This document shows positions 7,999-16,856 of a stretch of 64,000 nt of DNA, piece after piece. Position 1 is the stretch's first letter, and each line of letters begins with the position of its first letter. The position numbers and the translations under genes were made by a program. Source of the DNA: Mucilaginibacter sp. (GTDB taxonomy: Bacteria > Bacteroidota > Bacteroidia > Sphingobacteriales > Sphingobacteriaceae); contig NZ_JANYGQ010000025.1 of NCBI RefSeq assembly GCF_025359345.1, forward strand, positions 124,001 through 188,000, in the 5' to 3' direction. The notes beneath the pieces are model-generated. The model saw nothing but the letters and a program-made list of their open reading frames with translations, had not been told where the DNA came from and did no database searches.

Positions 7999-8195
7999 AA
8001 TTTAATACCGCGCCTGGATTGAGGTGCTATGCTGCACTGGGTTTTATCGTACCATATAGCTGTCCACACAGATTAAATAAGTTATTGTCTTGATAATCAT
8101 TGTGTTCCACAGCGTTCCAAGTGTTCCATGTGTGAAAACGGAACGCTTTATCCGTACTTTTGCAGCGTAAAGCCGACGTGAACCATCGATATAAA

Positions 8196-9317
8196 TCATT
8201 TCACAACCAACGCTGGTTTGTAATCCCGCCAAAGCCATTCCAGCGCTTCGGGGAGTGTTTGCTGTTTTACTTTGTAATCAACATGCCCAGCGTTGCGGGC
8301 GAAAATAAACTGGTATTGATAATTTTTAGCGGCGAGTGCTTTTGCCATATTTTCATTGGCAAGCACCCAATCATGCATGCCATCGCGCATTATATTTGGA
8401 TTAAACAAGTCCCGGTCGCCCACCTCCATCCAGATCCGCAATGGTTTCAGGCGGCTATTGGGGATGATAGTTTCATGAAATCCCCAGGCACCTTGCGGTG
8501 TTTTCGGGTTGTAGGGCCATTGCTGGTTAATATAAGTTCCGGAATAGTTGAGCACAAGGTGATACAATTCCGGATGATACCAGGCCATAATCAGGGCGCA
8601 TGACGCGCCTGAACTACCACCCATGGTGGCGCGACCAGCGGGGTCTTTGGTTAGTTTTACCTGGCATTTGCTCTCCACCAGCGGCAGTATTTCATTTTCA
8701 ACAAATTCGGCATATACGCCGCTCATAGTGTCATATTCCAGGCCCCGTTCGCTGCCCTGCGCATCGCCGCTGCCATTACCGATAGAGATGGCAACCATCG
8801 GCGGCACTTTGCCTTCGGCAATCAGGTTATCTAACACCGTGAAAAGCAAATTGTCCGGCCCGTCGGTGCCAACTATAAACGGCGCAGCGCTACCGGCGAT
8901 ATACTGTTTGGGGACATATACCGCCAACTGGCGGGTGTAGGGCGCCGGATGACTTGTTGTGACGATTAACTTAGCCGGGTTTGCAGTATCCGGGATGCCA
9001 AATGTATTTGGTTCCCGGGCAATGCCGGGATAAATTTTACTATCCTTCGAGTCAATAGTAAATCGGTATATAGTACCCTGCGGTACGTTAGCCTGAACCA
9101 ACGATTCTGGGGCGGGATCGTGTGTAGGGCCTATAATGAAATTTCCATTGGAACCGGGTGAAGGATTGGTGCCGTCAGGTAATTCCTTAGCTGACACATA
9201 ACCCGGCGTATGAGGGTCGCGGGTTGGCACCTGGGCCGTGACCGGGCTTATACTACATACCACTTGAAACAACGCAGTGAAAGCAATGGTGCGGTTAATT
9301 AGTTTAACTAGCTTCAT
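8196..9317 (-). CDS. Secreted esterase of the esterase D / feruloyl esterase-like family
   Basis: 373 residues. It begins with a signal peptide (about residues 1-29, ending in VTAQ), followed by a ~100-residue N-terminal beta domain like the E-set domain of enterochelin and CE1-type carbohydrate esterases. An alpha/beta-hydrolase of the putative esterase family (PF00756) follows. The nucleophile elbow is GGSSGA, the likely acid lies in WMEVGDRDLFN, and the histidine in NAGHVDYK. It probably removes acyl groups (acetyl or feruloyl) from plant polysaccharides in the periplasm or outside. It stands alone: the next minus-strand gene upstream is 170 bp away, and a gene-poor region lies downstream. 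Confidence 0.88.
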   Translation of the reverse strand: MKLVKLINRTIAFTALFQVVCSISPVTAQVPTRDPHTPGYVSAKELPDGTNPSPGSNGNFIIGPTHDPAPESLVQANVPQGTIYRFTIDSKDSKIYPGIAREPNTFGIPDTANPAKLIVTTSHPAPYTRQLAVYVPKQYIAGSAAPFIVGTDGPDNLLFTVLDNLIAEGKVPPMVAISIGNGSGDAQGSERGLEYDTMSGVYAEFVENEILPLVESKCQVKLTKDPAGRATMGGSSGASCALIMAWYHPELYHLVLNYSGTYINQQWPYNPKTPQGAWGFHETIIPNSRLKPLRIWMEVGDRDLFNPNIMRDGMHDWVLANENMAKALAAKNYQYQFIFARNAGHVDYKVKQQTLPEALEWLWRDYKPALVVK

Positions 9318-9487
9318 TTAATTTGATTTAAGGGAGGTTATGCCTGTTTTAAATTTAGGGTTAATAATTGCGGCATCAAAATTTGACCGATAAATTTTTA
9401 TGTTAACCCGTATGTTTCTTCAAATCAAGAAAAACATTAGAAAACTGTCCCTTAAAAACAGTGATATAAACAACTAAGTATTTGTAC

Positions 9488-9973
9488 TTATAGCCTGGTG
9501 TAAGTAGTTTGCATTTGCCTGGCCCTGGTAATGTTGGGCACACCCGGGTTTTCGGCATAATTAAAAGTCCATCTCATTTCATTGCTTCCAATAAATTCTA
9601 TTTGATATTCAGCATGCTTCACCGGCGAAGTTGCATCAGCTACATCTATTATTAATTTATTGCCTGCCATTTTCCAACGTGAAGCTTTCAATTGACCGGC
9701 AATTTGTTTTTGCAACGCAATAGTGCAATCTTTCGCCTGTTCGCTCATTTTTCCATCGGCGGTAAATGTGTAAACTATATTGGCAAAGCAAGGCATGTTT
9801 TTTACAAGCATCTTTAAAGTGCTTACTGTTTTGCCGTCTTCCTTTGTAAGGATATCTTCCTTTTTCTTCCATGAGCCTACAACAGCCTGGGCATCAGTAA
9901 ATGCAGCTATGCTTGCAAACGCAAGTGTTAATAGCAAAATGTATAACTTGTTAATCTTTTTCATTTTATTCAT
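9488..9973 (-). CDS. Secreted lipocalin-like protein
   Basis: 161 residues with a signal peptide ending in TDAQ. The rest (VVGSWKKKEDILT, then alternating strands, KLIIDVADA, EMRWTFNY) fits the Bacteroidota 'lipocalin-like' barrel family, in which the opening G-W motif is diagnostic. It is the last gene of the five-gene minus-strand operon. The ATG at 9973 overlaps the stop of the 774-residue gene by 8 bp (ATGAATAA), suggesting translational coupling. A second ATG at 9964 (MKKINKL) is an equally good start and would leave no overlap. Role unknown; such proteins often bind lipids or sit beside exported enzymes. Confidence 0.75.
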   Translation of the reverse strand: MNKMKKINKLYILLLTLAFASIAAFTDAQAVVGSWKKKEDILTKEDGKTVSTLKMLVKNMPCFANIVYTFTADGKMSEQAKDCTIALQKQIAGQLKASRWKMAGNKLIIDVADATSPVKHAEYQIEFIGSNEMRWTFNYAENPGVPNITRARQMQTTYTRL

Positions 9974-12290
9974 GTATTGTTTTTGGGGGTAACGGTTGCG
10001 GGTTTATTTGAACTCTGGACGGTTGAATAGTACCTGTAGAACTTTTCACAGTTTTTGGAGGCAACGGCTGTGGATTTATTTGAACATTTGCCGGCTGAAT
10101 ACTACTTGTAGAACTTTTTACATTTTTAGGCGGTAACGGCTGTGGGTTTATTTGAACATCGGCAGGCCGAATACTGCCGGAAGTTCGCCTCACAGTCCCC
10201 CCCGGAGGAAGCGGTTGCGGGTTTATTTCAACTTTGTCCGCGCCTGCATTGTTGTAGGGCCTCCCTGCGTTGGTTTGCGAGGCATGCGGGTCCACTTCTG
10301 CTTTAACAGGTTGAACGTTATTACCTGTTCTATCCATCGTGACTATCCTGTCGGGGTTTCCATAAACAACGGAGGTAAAATTGTTATTTCCTGACATCTC
10401 CCGGATAACAGCCGCATCGGGTACAGTATAAAAAATTACGCCGCCTTCAAATTTCTGATAGCCCTTCTCGCGATACGAGCTAACCTGCTTAATCCGGTCT
10501 ACAGGCAGGTTAACGTAATCGGAAACCGGGTAACCTAATTTTCCTTTCTCCCAGCCCGTATTTTTCCAGGCATCGAAGATTTTATTTAATACAACATATG
10601 CACCATATTTAGGGCTCCAGTAGATATATCCGTGATTGAATTTTTGAAAAAGGCCGACAGCATCGGGCAATAAAGTCTCGCTTTGTTCGGGCCAGCCTAA
10701 TTCACCAAATTCGTAACCGGCTTTTATATATTTATCTCTTACTGCCCCCCAATTGGCGCTTGCTGCCTTGGTTTTGTTTGAATAATAAAAGAAAGAATTA
10801 TTGTTTTTTCCCGGCAAAAAATATCCATTACCATCTACGCGGTTCCCGTTAGATGGGATGGCCAACGAATGATCAGTAGTTCCGCCTGTATTGACTGCTA
10901 TGTTTTTATCAAATGAGGCTAACATAATTTGCTTTGTCGCGGTAAATTGTTCGTCCGCATTCGACGGCTGATTTCTTAAAATATTTTGAATTACCCATGG
11001 CTGTTCAAAATCGCAAGTGATACTGTTACCATTTTTAAATATGCCTTTAGGCCTGTAAAAAAGTGTAACATAAAAATACTGAACAATCATAGCCTGTTGC
11101 TCTTCATTGTACGACTCTCCCAGGTTATGCCCGTCGCAACTGTATTGATATTGATTGCTCATAACCGTGTTTTTAAATTGATTTACCGCCCCATCTGCAA
11201 ATAGTTTTAATGCGCCCACGTGCCATATTTGCCAGGCGTGGGTTAGTTCGTGAATAAAAACATCACCAGGAAAGCCGTTCATATTGTAGTTTAACGGATC
11301 ATCAAAGGCGTTCCCCAGGTTCATCAGGATATAAACATCGTTGCCATTTTTAATTGGAACAGTGAACGGCCTTTTATCAATCGACATTAAATTGGTGACA
11401 ATAATCTTATTTATGGGCGGGAGCGAATTCATGAAAATGGTTGAATTAGCAATGTTGTATGCGTTGCCGTAGTCGCTCAGCATACGCACTTTGGGCAAAT
11501 TTCCGGTTTGCAGGAAGGTTGTAATTGTGCCAAAACATTGTACAAAGAATATCCCGTTGTTAACCACTATGGTTTCTCCCAGGTCTTTCACAGCCTCGCC
11601 GGTACCATCAACTGCTGCTTTTACAAAATTTGCCAAATCATTTGCCGCGTCTGAAACGGTATTCCACACGTCGTCAAAGCCGAAACACGTTTTACAATCG
11701 CCTTTTACCGATGACGCTACCTTAAAGCTGATGTCAGCCAAATTATTTTGCTGATTTGGCAATGAGTAAATGCCGTAGATAATATTGTTGCCCAGGTATT
11801 TTTTAGCATCCGATTTGAATTGATGTGTCATATTAGCCGGTACACCATCATTCGGCTTCCCGCTGAATTTTATTTGTGCATTTGCAGGAACTGTGGTATA
11901 AGCAATAGCCACCACATTGCCCTTAACAGAACTATAGCTGGCGTTGTATTGAATACCATTTTGCACCTGTTGGTACGATATGTTGGCATCGAGCTTTTGC
12001 AGTAAGATTATGTTGATGAAATGATTGTCCTGCCTATCAGGGCTGTAATTTACCTGCCAAAGCTCCACTTTAATTTTAATGCCCGCAGCCTGCGAAATGT
12101 TGCAATTCCATCCTTGCTGTAATTGCTGAACGACGTTGTCATTGGCAAATAAGATACTTCCCTGAACCTGTCCCTGTTGGGACGCCGAAGCGAGGCGGGC
12201 TTTGTTGTTAAATGTTCTAATCTGCGCGTTTGTATCATTGCCAGCTACAGTAAAGGCGATAGCTAATAAAGTGTAAAAAAACCTGTTCAT
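9966..12290 (-). CDS. Secreted HELTH-motif metallopeptidase-like protein with LGFP repeats and C-terminal INPQPLPP repeats
   Basis: 774 residues. The signal peptide ends in NDTNAQ. A ~200-residue N-terminal domain of unknown fold follows. Then comes a gluzincin-like site: FIHELTHAWQ with the two zinc histidines at H347 and H351, and SYNEEQQA with candidate third ligand E396/E397. Residues ~510-640 hold LGFP-type repeats (FGELGWPEQSE, KGKLGYPVSDY), known in other bacteria from cell-wall-linked proteins. The last ~85 residues contain INPQPLPP four times with a 24-25-residue period (from ~689, 714, 738, 762). The HELTH-AWQ segment resembles the DUF4157-type peptidase domain, but the whole architecture is not one I recognise. 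It lies in the operon between the NlpC/P60-like and lipocalin-like genes. Confidence 0.8.
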   Translation of the reverse strand: MNRFFYTLLAIAFTVAGNDTNAQIRTFNNKARLASASQQGQVQGSILFANDNVVQQLQQGWNCNISQAAGIKIKVELWQVNYSPDRQDNHFINIILLQKLDANISYQQVQNGIQYNASYSSVKGNVVAIAYTTVPANAQIKFSGKPNDGVPANMTHQFKSDAKKYLGNNIIYGIYSLPNQQNNLADISFKVASSVKGDCKTCFGFDDVWNTVSDAANDLANFVKAAVDGTGEAVKDLGETIVVNNGIFFVQCFGTITTFLQTGNLPKVRMLSDYGNAYNIANSTIFMNSLPPINKIIVTNLMSIDKRPFTVPIKNGNDVYILMNLGNAFDDPLNYNMNGFPGDVFIHELTHAWQIWHVGALKLFADGAVNQFKNTVMSNQYQYSCDGHNLGESYNEEQQAMIVQYFYVTLFYRPKGIFKNGNSITCDFEQPWVIQNILRNQPSNADEQFTATKQIMLASFDKNIAVNTGGTTDHSLAIPSNGNRVDGNGYFLPGKNNNSFFYYSNKTKAASANWGAVRDKYIKAGYEFGELGWPEQSETLLPDAVGLFQKFNHGYIYWSPKYGAYVVLNKIFDAWKNTGWEKGKLGYPVSDYVNLPVDRIKQVSSYREKGYQKFEGGVIFYTVPDAAVIREMSGNNNFTSVVYGNPDRIVTMDRTGNNVQPVKAEVDPHASQTNAGRPYNNAGADKVEINPQPLPPGGTVRRTSGSIRPADVQINPQPLPPKNVKSSTSSIQPANVQINPQPLPPKTVKSSTGTIQPSRVQINPQPLPPKTIHE

Positions 12291-12301
12291 TTCTTTGAAG
12301 A

Positions 12302-13066
12302 TTAAATATTCGTAAAACGACCAACTACTACCGGGTTTTCAAAAGGGTTAAAACCTTCTTTGGGGTTGCCGGTGCTCCAACTGTATCCTGTTATATTTCC
12401 TTGCTCATCGGTGTACAGCCTGAAATTTCCTCTTCCCAAACCGCTGTATTCGCCGCCGTTTGAGTTAAACCGGGAATCGCTTTTGCCGTGCGGGCTTTTA
12501 CTACAGTCAATGACCTCAACTTCATATTGCTGGGTATTCGGCTCGATAACCTTCGATTGCCTGTGCGGCCTTGGTAAGGCCGCAATCAGCATCACGTGGC
12601 CCGTATTATCCTCATGTTCAGACCGATCGACATACTGCAGGGCAATTATATCGCCGGGAAGAATGCCACTGATGTTTTTTATCTGCCGGAAATGGCTGCC
12701 GGATACTATTGCATCATAATAATGATGGGCGAACATCCGTTTGTGGCCCCATTCAGTTTTAAAATTATCGTCTGTCCAGTTAAAAGTTTTAGCCATTAGC
12801 GCATTGATAAATCCACTGCAGTCGGCAAAGCATTGCCGGGATTTACCGTCGTCGCCCCAGCTTACCGTATTGTCTTTATGCTGGTAAGAAGTATTTTGCG
12901 GGTTAATGTTTTGTTGTAGCTTCTGCGCCCAATACAGCAAATTTCCGGATGGATATGCCGCCTGCTGAGCCTGGGCTAAACAGCGGCTGCCAGGGGAGTA
13001 AGCAAAGCCTAATATTATAATTATTGCCGCGTATGTAACAATTCTTTTCATGGTTTTATTTAACAT
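12302..13066 (-). CDS. Secreted NlpC/P60-like (papain-fold) protein
   Basis: 254 residues. A hydrophobic export signal covers about residues 8-30 (ending near CLAQAQ). The motif CFADCSGFINALM carries the likely catalytic cysteine, and NTGHVMLIAA the histidine; this Cys...GH-hydrophobic spacing is that of NlpC/P60 and related amidases. The segment SGILPGDIIALQYVD is the usual 'PGD' turn before the histidine strand. It probably cleaves or binds peptidoglycan peptides or another amide. The start ATG at 13066 overlaps the upstream gene's stop by 11 bp; an ATG at 13051 (MKRIVTYAA) would avoid the overlap. It is followed after 11 bp by the HELTH protein. Confidence 0.75.
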   Translation of the reverse strand: MLNKTMKRIVTYAAIIIILGFAYSPGSRCLAQAQQAAYPSGNLLYWAQKLQQNINPQNTSYQHKDNTVSWGDDGKSRQCFADCSGFINALMAKTFNWTDDNFKTEWGHKRMFAHHYYDAIVSGSHFRQIKNISGILPGDIIALQYVDRSEHEDNTGHVMLIAALPRPHRQSKVIEPNTQQYEVEVIDCSKSPHGKSDSRFNSNGGEYSGLGRGNFRLYTDEQGNITGYSWSTGNPKEGFNPFENPVVVGRFTNI

Positions 13067-14843
13067 AAATAGCTACTACCTGGTTGGCCGACGTTCTTGC
13101 ACAACTTGGACTTACCACATTACATCCCGGGTCCATTTCAACAAAATTTCCATTTTTCCAGTAGCAGTTATTACCAGAAGAGGAGGAAGCCCCGGTTACG
13201 TAGAGGTCGGTGTTATTGTATAAGAATATCGAGGAAATATTTTCTGCAAGCGCGTAGGTGCTTGTATTTATCATCGTGCCATTTTTCCAGACCGCCCCGG
13301 CTCCGTTATACTGCCCACCAATGTATACATCTGCACCCTTCACCAAAATGCTGGATACGCGGTTAAATAGGCTGTTTGCCGGGGTGGTAAGCGATATGGA
13401 AACACCATTCTTCCAAAGGCGTGGGGCCTGGTTGATAATGCCACCGGTGCCAGGGTCGCGCACTTCTTCAGTACCGGCCACGTAAATATCACTACCTGAA
13501 ATAAATATAGCCGAAGCTTTCGCACTGCCGGTGTGTATACCATCAGTTATATCAACGGGGTTTCCGTTTTTCCAATAAGTTGCCTTTAGTGTGGTGGTGC
13601 CAGCCAGGTATCGTGAGCCCGCTACATACACATCCCCGTTACTCACGGCAATTGCATTGTTTAAATATGAGCTCGCGTTTGAACCAATAACAGTTACACT
13701 ATTAGTGTTTAGTGCAGTTGGCGTACCATTTTTCCAGGTATAGTATGTGGTTCCAATTGCGCCAAGGCAATAAACATCGGTACCGGAAACAAAAATGGAA
13801 AATGTAAATCCCGTTTGTGCTGAAAGTTGCACTGCGGCGCCATTTTTCCAATAAGTCGGGGTGCCGCTTGTAGATGGACCGGCCACATAAATATCATTGC
13901 CGGAGCCAACCATCGAATAGGGGTTTGACCAGTCCGCAACAGGCGTGAACACAAAGTTTTTCCAGTAGCCGTAACCGTTCCTCGTATCAGAACCAAGCAC
14001 ATATATATTAGGACCGGTGGTAGCGTAAGTGAAACCGAATGCATTTGATGTGCCACCCGGAGTAGTAACAGTTACATTTCCCGAGGTTCCGCCTGTAGGC
14101 ACGGTAACCACCAGTTGCGTTACAGTAGCGCTGGTTAATACGGCAGCCGTCCCGTTAAAACTAACATCGTTATTGGCAACGGTGGCATCAAAATTTGTCC
14201 CTGTGATAGTTACCGGAGTTCCCGCAGTAGCCGAAGCGGGGCTAATGCCTGTTATTGTTGGTGCCTGCAAATAAGTAAATACAGGCCCTGTAGCGGTGCC
14301 GCCTGGCGTAGTTACTGTTACGGCGCCAGTACTGCCGCCCGCAGGAGCTGTAACAACCAATGAGGTTGTTGTTCCGGATGTAATGGCCGTGGTAGTGCCG
14401 CTAAATTTAACGATGTTGTTAGCCGGTACAGCATCAAAATTAACCCCCGTAATTGTTACTGCCGAACCCGCCTTACCCGAAGCTGGGTTAATGGCAGTAA
14501 TAGAAGGTGCCATTAAATAGGTAAATATAGGCCCAGTAGCTGTTCCGCCAGTTGTGTTTACAGTTACAGTGCCGGTGCGTCCGCCGGCTGGCGCCGTTAC
14601 GACTAATGAGCCGCTGCTTGCCGATGTAACTACGGCCGCCGCGCCGTTAAATTTTACGGTATTAGCCGAGGCAGTTGTACTGAAACCAGAACCGCTAATG
14701 GTGACCGCAATCCCGGCAAGTCCAGTTGATGGCGAAATGGCCGTTATTGCCGGCGCCGGGACAGGGTTATTTTTTTTACAGCCTACAAATATTGAAAGGA
14801 CTGTTAAAACGAGTACAAATGAATAGTTAATTATTTTTTTCAT
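13056..14843 (-). CDS. Lipoprotein with three IPT/TIG domains and a 'YWKNG' repeat domain
   Basis: 595 residues from the ATG at 14843. The longer frame to 14912 lacks a signal sequence, while this start gives a lipoprotein signal ending in IFVGCKK with lipobox cysteine. Three ~80-residue IPT/TIG immunoglobulin-like domains follow (about residues 30-275), each opening with P-ITAI-P-SG/A and ending GGTATGP-FTY. The rest is built of about seven ~40-residue units of the form D-[IV]Y-[VA]-G...YWKNG, as in beta-propeller-like repeats in Bacteroidota surface proteins. It is probably outer-membrane anchored and used for binding or adhesion. It is the second gene of the five-gene operon. Confidence 0.85.
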   Translation of the reverse strand: MKKIINYSFVLVLTVLSIFVGCKKNNPVPAPAITAISPSTGLAGIAVTISGSGFSTTASANTVKFNGAAAVVTSASSGSLVVTAPAGGRTGTVTVNTTGGTATGPIFTYLMAPSITAINPASGKAGSAVTITGVNFDAVPANNIVKFSGTTTAITSGTTTSLVVTAPAGGSTGAVTVTTPGGTATGPVFTYLQAPTITGISPASATAGTPVTITGTNFDATVANNDVSFNGTAAVLTSATVTQLVVTVPTGGTSGNVTVTTPGGTSNAFGFTYATTGPNIYVLGSDTRNGYGYWKNFVFTPVADWSNPYSMVGSGNDIYVAGPSTSGTPTYWKNGAAVQLSAQTGFTFSIFVSGTDVYCLGAIGTTYYTWKNGTPTALNTNSVTVIGSNASSYLNNAIAVSNGDVYVAGSRYLAGTTTLKATYWKNGNPVDITDGIHTGSAKASAIFISGSDIYVAGTEEVRDPGTGGIINQAPRLWKNGVSISLTTPANSLFNRVSSILVKGADVYIGGQYNGAGAVWKNGTMINTSTYALAENISSIFLYNNTDLYVTGASSSSGNNCYWKNGNFVEMDPGCNVVSPSCARTSANQVVAIYVK

Positions 14844-14862
14844 AAGAGTATGTTTTTGGTAG

Positions 14863-15927
14863 TTAGCGCTGATAAACATTAGCATCTGCAGTTCCATCGC
14901 TGTTGGTATCAATGCCCGTTGCTTTTATTTTTATTTTCAGGTAGCCGCTGCTACCGCTGGTGCCAATTTGTTTAATCACAGCCATCAATCCGTAAACTTC
15001 CCGGCTGTCCATCTGCATTTTTACTGCGAATACTTGTCCATCGAGTTTTTGACCAATCGATGCATAATAGGCGGCGTAGCCCTGTGCATTGCGCACCGCA
15101 CTTTGAATTTGGCTGTTGTTTTGAATTTGATTAAACTGCCCGATTGTAAGCCTAGTTAGTGCCACTTCGCTTTCATTAATATCACTCCACTGCATCGCCT
15201 GTTCACTAACATGCTCGGTCATGTATCCCGCGGTCGAATTGTTTTTGGCAAAACCAGGTGTCATCAGGTAATAGGTATTCTGACCATCCGCTGGTGCGAA
15301 AAACATCAAGTCAACCGCACTTGGTTTTTGTGCGGCTTCACCCATGCCCATCACCGTGCCTGTCATCACATCCAGGCAATTGCCATATATGCCGTTATTT
15401 TGGTTGCCCAAATTGCCGGTGCCATCATTATTTACCGATTGTGGATTATTGATGGGCAAACTTTGTCCGGCCAGGTAATTTTGAGAGGAAACGCTGTTAT
15501 TATTGTTTAATGCCGTATTTTGATTATATTGGTTTGCGCTATTATTCGTATTTTGATTGGATGAATAGGAGCCTGAGCCGCCTGCTGTATTACCGGCATC
15601 GTTAGCTGAATAAGAGCCTTGACTGCCCTGGGCGTTCGATGCCGAAACGCTTGAATTTGAGTAGCCAGCAGAACTTTGATTATTTGAATTGCTACCGGGT
15701 GCGTTTTTTGATGCCGCTTTTACATCCACCGCAAGTTGTTTACTGTCGTAAAAAAGTTGCCTGGCTTTTAATAAATATGGTTGAAATACGGCAATTAAAT
15801 TGCTCGCTTTTGTTGTCGTATTATTAACTTTATCAAAAATACTTATTTTGTTATTTTGCTGCGAATAAGCGTCAAATGCGGGTAATAACAGCAGTATCAA
15901 CACCGGCAAAAGGTTTATTTTTTTCAT
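14863..15927 (-). CDS. Secreted protein of unknown function with an N/Q/S/G-rich linker; first gene of the operon
   Basis: 354 residues. The signal peptide ends near DAYSQ. Residues ~25-80 form a helical segment (FQPYLLKARQLFYDSKQL). Residues ~80-170 are low complexity and dominated by N, Q, S and G. A C-terminal domain of ~180 residues follows, beginning CLDVMTGTVMGMGE and ending in DTNSDGTADANVYQR. No family is recognised. The linker suggests a flexible spacer between two modules, as in surface-attached or filament-forming proteins. It starts the minus-strand operon that includes the TIG lipoprotein, NlpC/P60-like, HELTH and lipocalin-like genes, and it faces the LytTR response regulator across 148 bp. 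Confidence 0.75.
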   Translation of the reverse strand: MKKINLLPVLILLLLPAFDAYSQQNNKISIFDKVNNTTTKASNLIAVFQPYLLKARQLFYDSKQLAVDVKAASKNAPGSNSNNQSSAGYSNSSVSASNAQGSQGSYSANDAGNTAGGSGSYSSNQNTNNSANQYNQNTALNNNNSVSSQNYLAGQSLPINNPQSVNNDGTGNLGNQNNGIYGNCLDVMTGTVMGMGEAAQKPSAVDLMFFAPADGQNTYYLMTPGFAKNNSTAGYMTEHVSEQAMQWSDINESEVALTRLTIGQFNQIQNNSQIQSAVRNAQGYAAYYASIGQKLDGQVFAVKMQMDSREVYGLMAVIKQIGTSGSSGYLKIKIKATGIDTNSDGTADANVYQR

Positions 15928-15946
15928 AGATATAAGATTTATATCT

Positions 15947-15976
15947 CAAATCTATCTATCCGGGCAGGCGTTTAAA
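15947..15976 (-). promoter_or_regulatory. Likely promoter of the five-gene secreted-protein operon
   Basis: On the minus strand a perfect -7 box TAGATTTG lies at 15954-15947, about 19 bases from the ATG at 15927. The matching -33 position has only TTTA (15976-15973, spacer 18). The -7 match is convincing and the -33 weak, as would suit an activated promoter next to a divergent response regulator gene. Confidence 0.45.
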
Positions 15977-16075
15977 AGTGCTACTCTACGAACGACATAA
16001 ATAATCGCCCGGTGACGCTGGTTAAAGAATTTTACCGGTTGAAAACAGTTCATTATCATAATTTATTACGATAAC

Positions 16076-16792
16076 ATGGTTCATAACAACGACATAACGT
16101 GCATAGTAGTAGATGACGACCTGGTAGACAGGTTAATGACTTTGTCGTTTCTTAAAGACTATCCGCAGGTTAAAGTATTAGGTGCCTATTCTTCATCTGT
16201 AGAAGCTTTAGATGCCTGTATAAAATTAGCGCCCGATGTATTATTCCTGGATATAGATATGCCCGAATTAAACGGTTTGCAACTGCGGGCGCAACTAATG
16301 CAAATTCCTGCCTGTGTATTTATTACCAGTTTTCCGGAATACGCTTTAGATGGTTTTGAAGTAGAGGCTTTTGACTTCATTGTAAAACCATTTACGTCGG
16401 AGCGGTTTGAAAAAATGATAAATCGCCTGCAGGAATATTTTTTGATAAGAAATAAATCTGAACTACTGTCCCATACATTGGGTGCTGATACCATTTTTAT
16501 AAAAGAAGGTACCCGCCAAATTAAGCTGCAATTACACGAGGTTATTTATTTGGAAGCAATGAAGGACTACACCAGTATCAACACCGTGGGCAAAAGGTAT
16601 ATGGTTCTGGAATCGTTGAGTCACTTGATTAAGGAGCGGGGCTTTGCGAATTTTATCCGGATCCATCGCAGTTATGCAGTTCAAAAACATTATATAAAAC
16701 AATACAATTCGCTAAAAGTGACACTGGCAAATAACTATACGTTACCGGTTGGAAGGAACTTTAAAGAAACATTGCAAAATCTGTATCAATAA
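16076..16792 (+). CDS. LytTR-family response regulator
   Basis: 238 residues. The N-terminal receiver domain (about 1-120) has the acidic pair VVDDD, the phosphoacceptor aspartate in VLFLDIDMPELNG, and the lysine in FIVKPF. The C-terminal LytTR DNA-binding domain (about 140-238) includes FIRIHRSYAV and the ending LPVGRNFKETL. Such regulators bind direct repeats upstream of target promoters. The sensor kinase gene follows after 64 bp, and a secreted-protein operon is divergent on the other side, so that operon is a natural target. Confidence 0.92.
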   Translation: MVHNNDITCIVVDDDLVDRLMTLSFLKDYPQVKVLGAYSSSVEALDACIKLAPDVLFLDIDMPELNGLQLRAQLMQIPACVFITSFPEYALDGFEVEAFDFIVKPFTSERFEKMINRLQEYFLIRNKSELLSHTLGADTIFIKEGTRQIKLQLHEVIYLEAMKDYTSINTVGKRYMVLESLSHLIKERGFANFIRIHRSYAVQKHYIKQYNSLKVTLANNYTLPVGRNFKETLQNLYQ

Positions 16793-16856
16793 AAAAAGCA
16801 GTATGATTTACGCGATTGTTTAATTTCCTCAGTTAGAAACCAATACCCCTTTTATA

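Larger units (their letters stand above)
7501..8195. other. Gene-poor AT-rich region with decayed small ORFs
   Basis: About 700 bases without a normal gene. It holds (a) an ATG at 7602 whose frame would encode a 26-residue one-helix membrane peptide (MSGAKK, then IVLAICFILLIILIAV) only if the A8 run at 7614-7621 were one base shorter; (b) a diverged ~40-base duplication, tttatgcaagcaaagctt at about 7694 versus tttgtacaggcagggcga at about 7928, both continuing into gataccaagtaa; (c) a 49-codon ORF and a strong terminator listed separately. No transposase or tRNA is seen. Confidence 0.45.
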
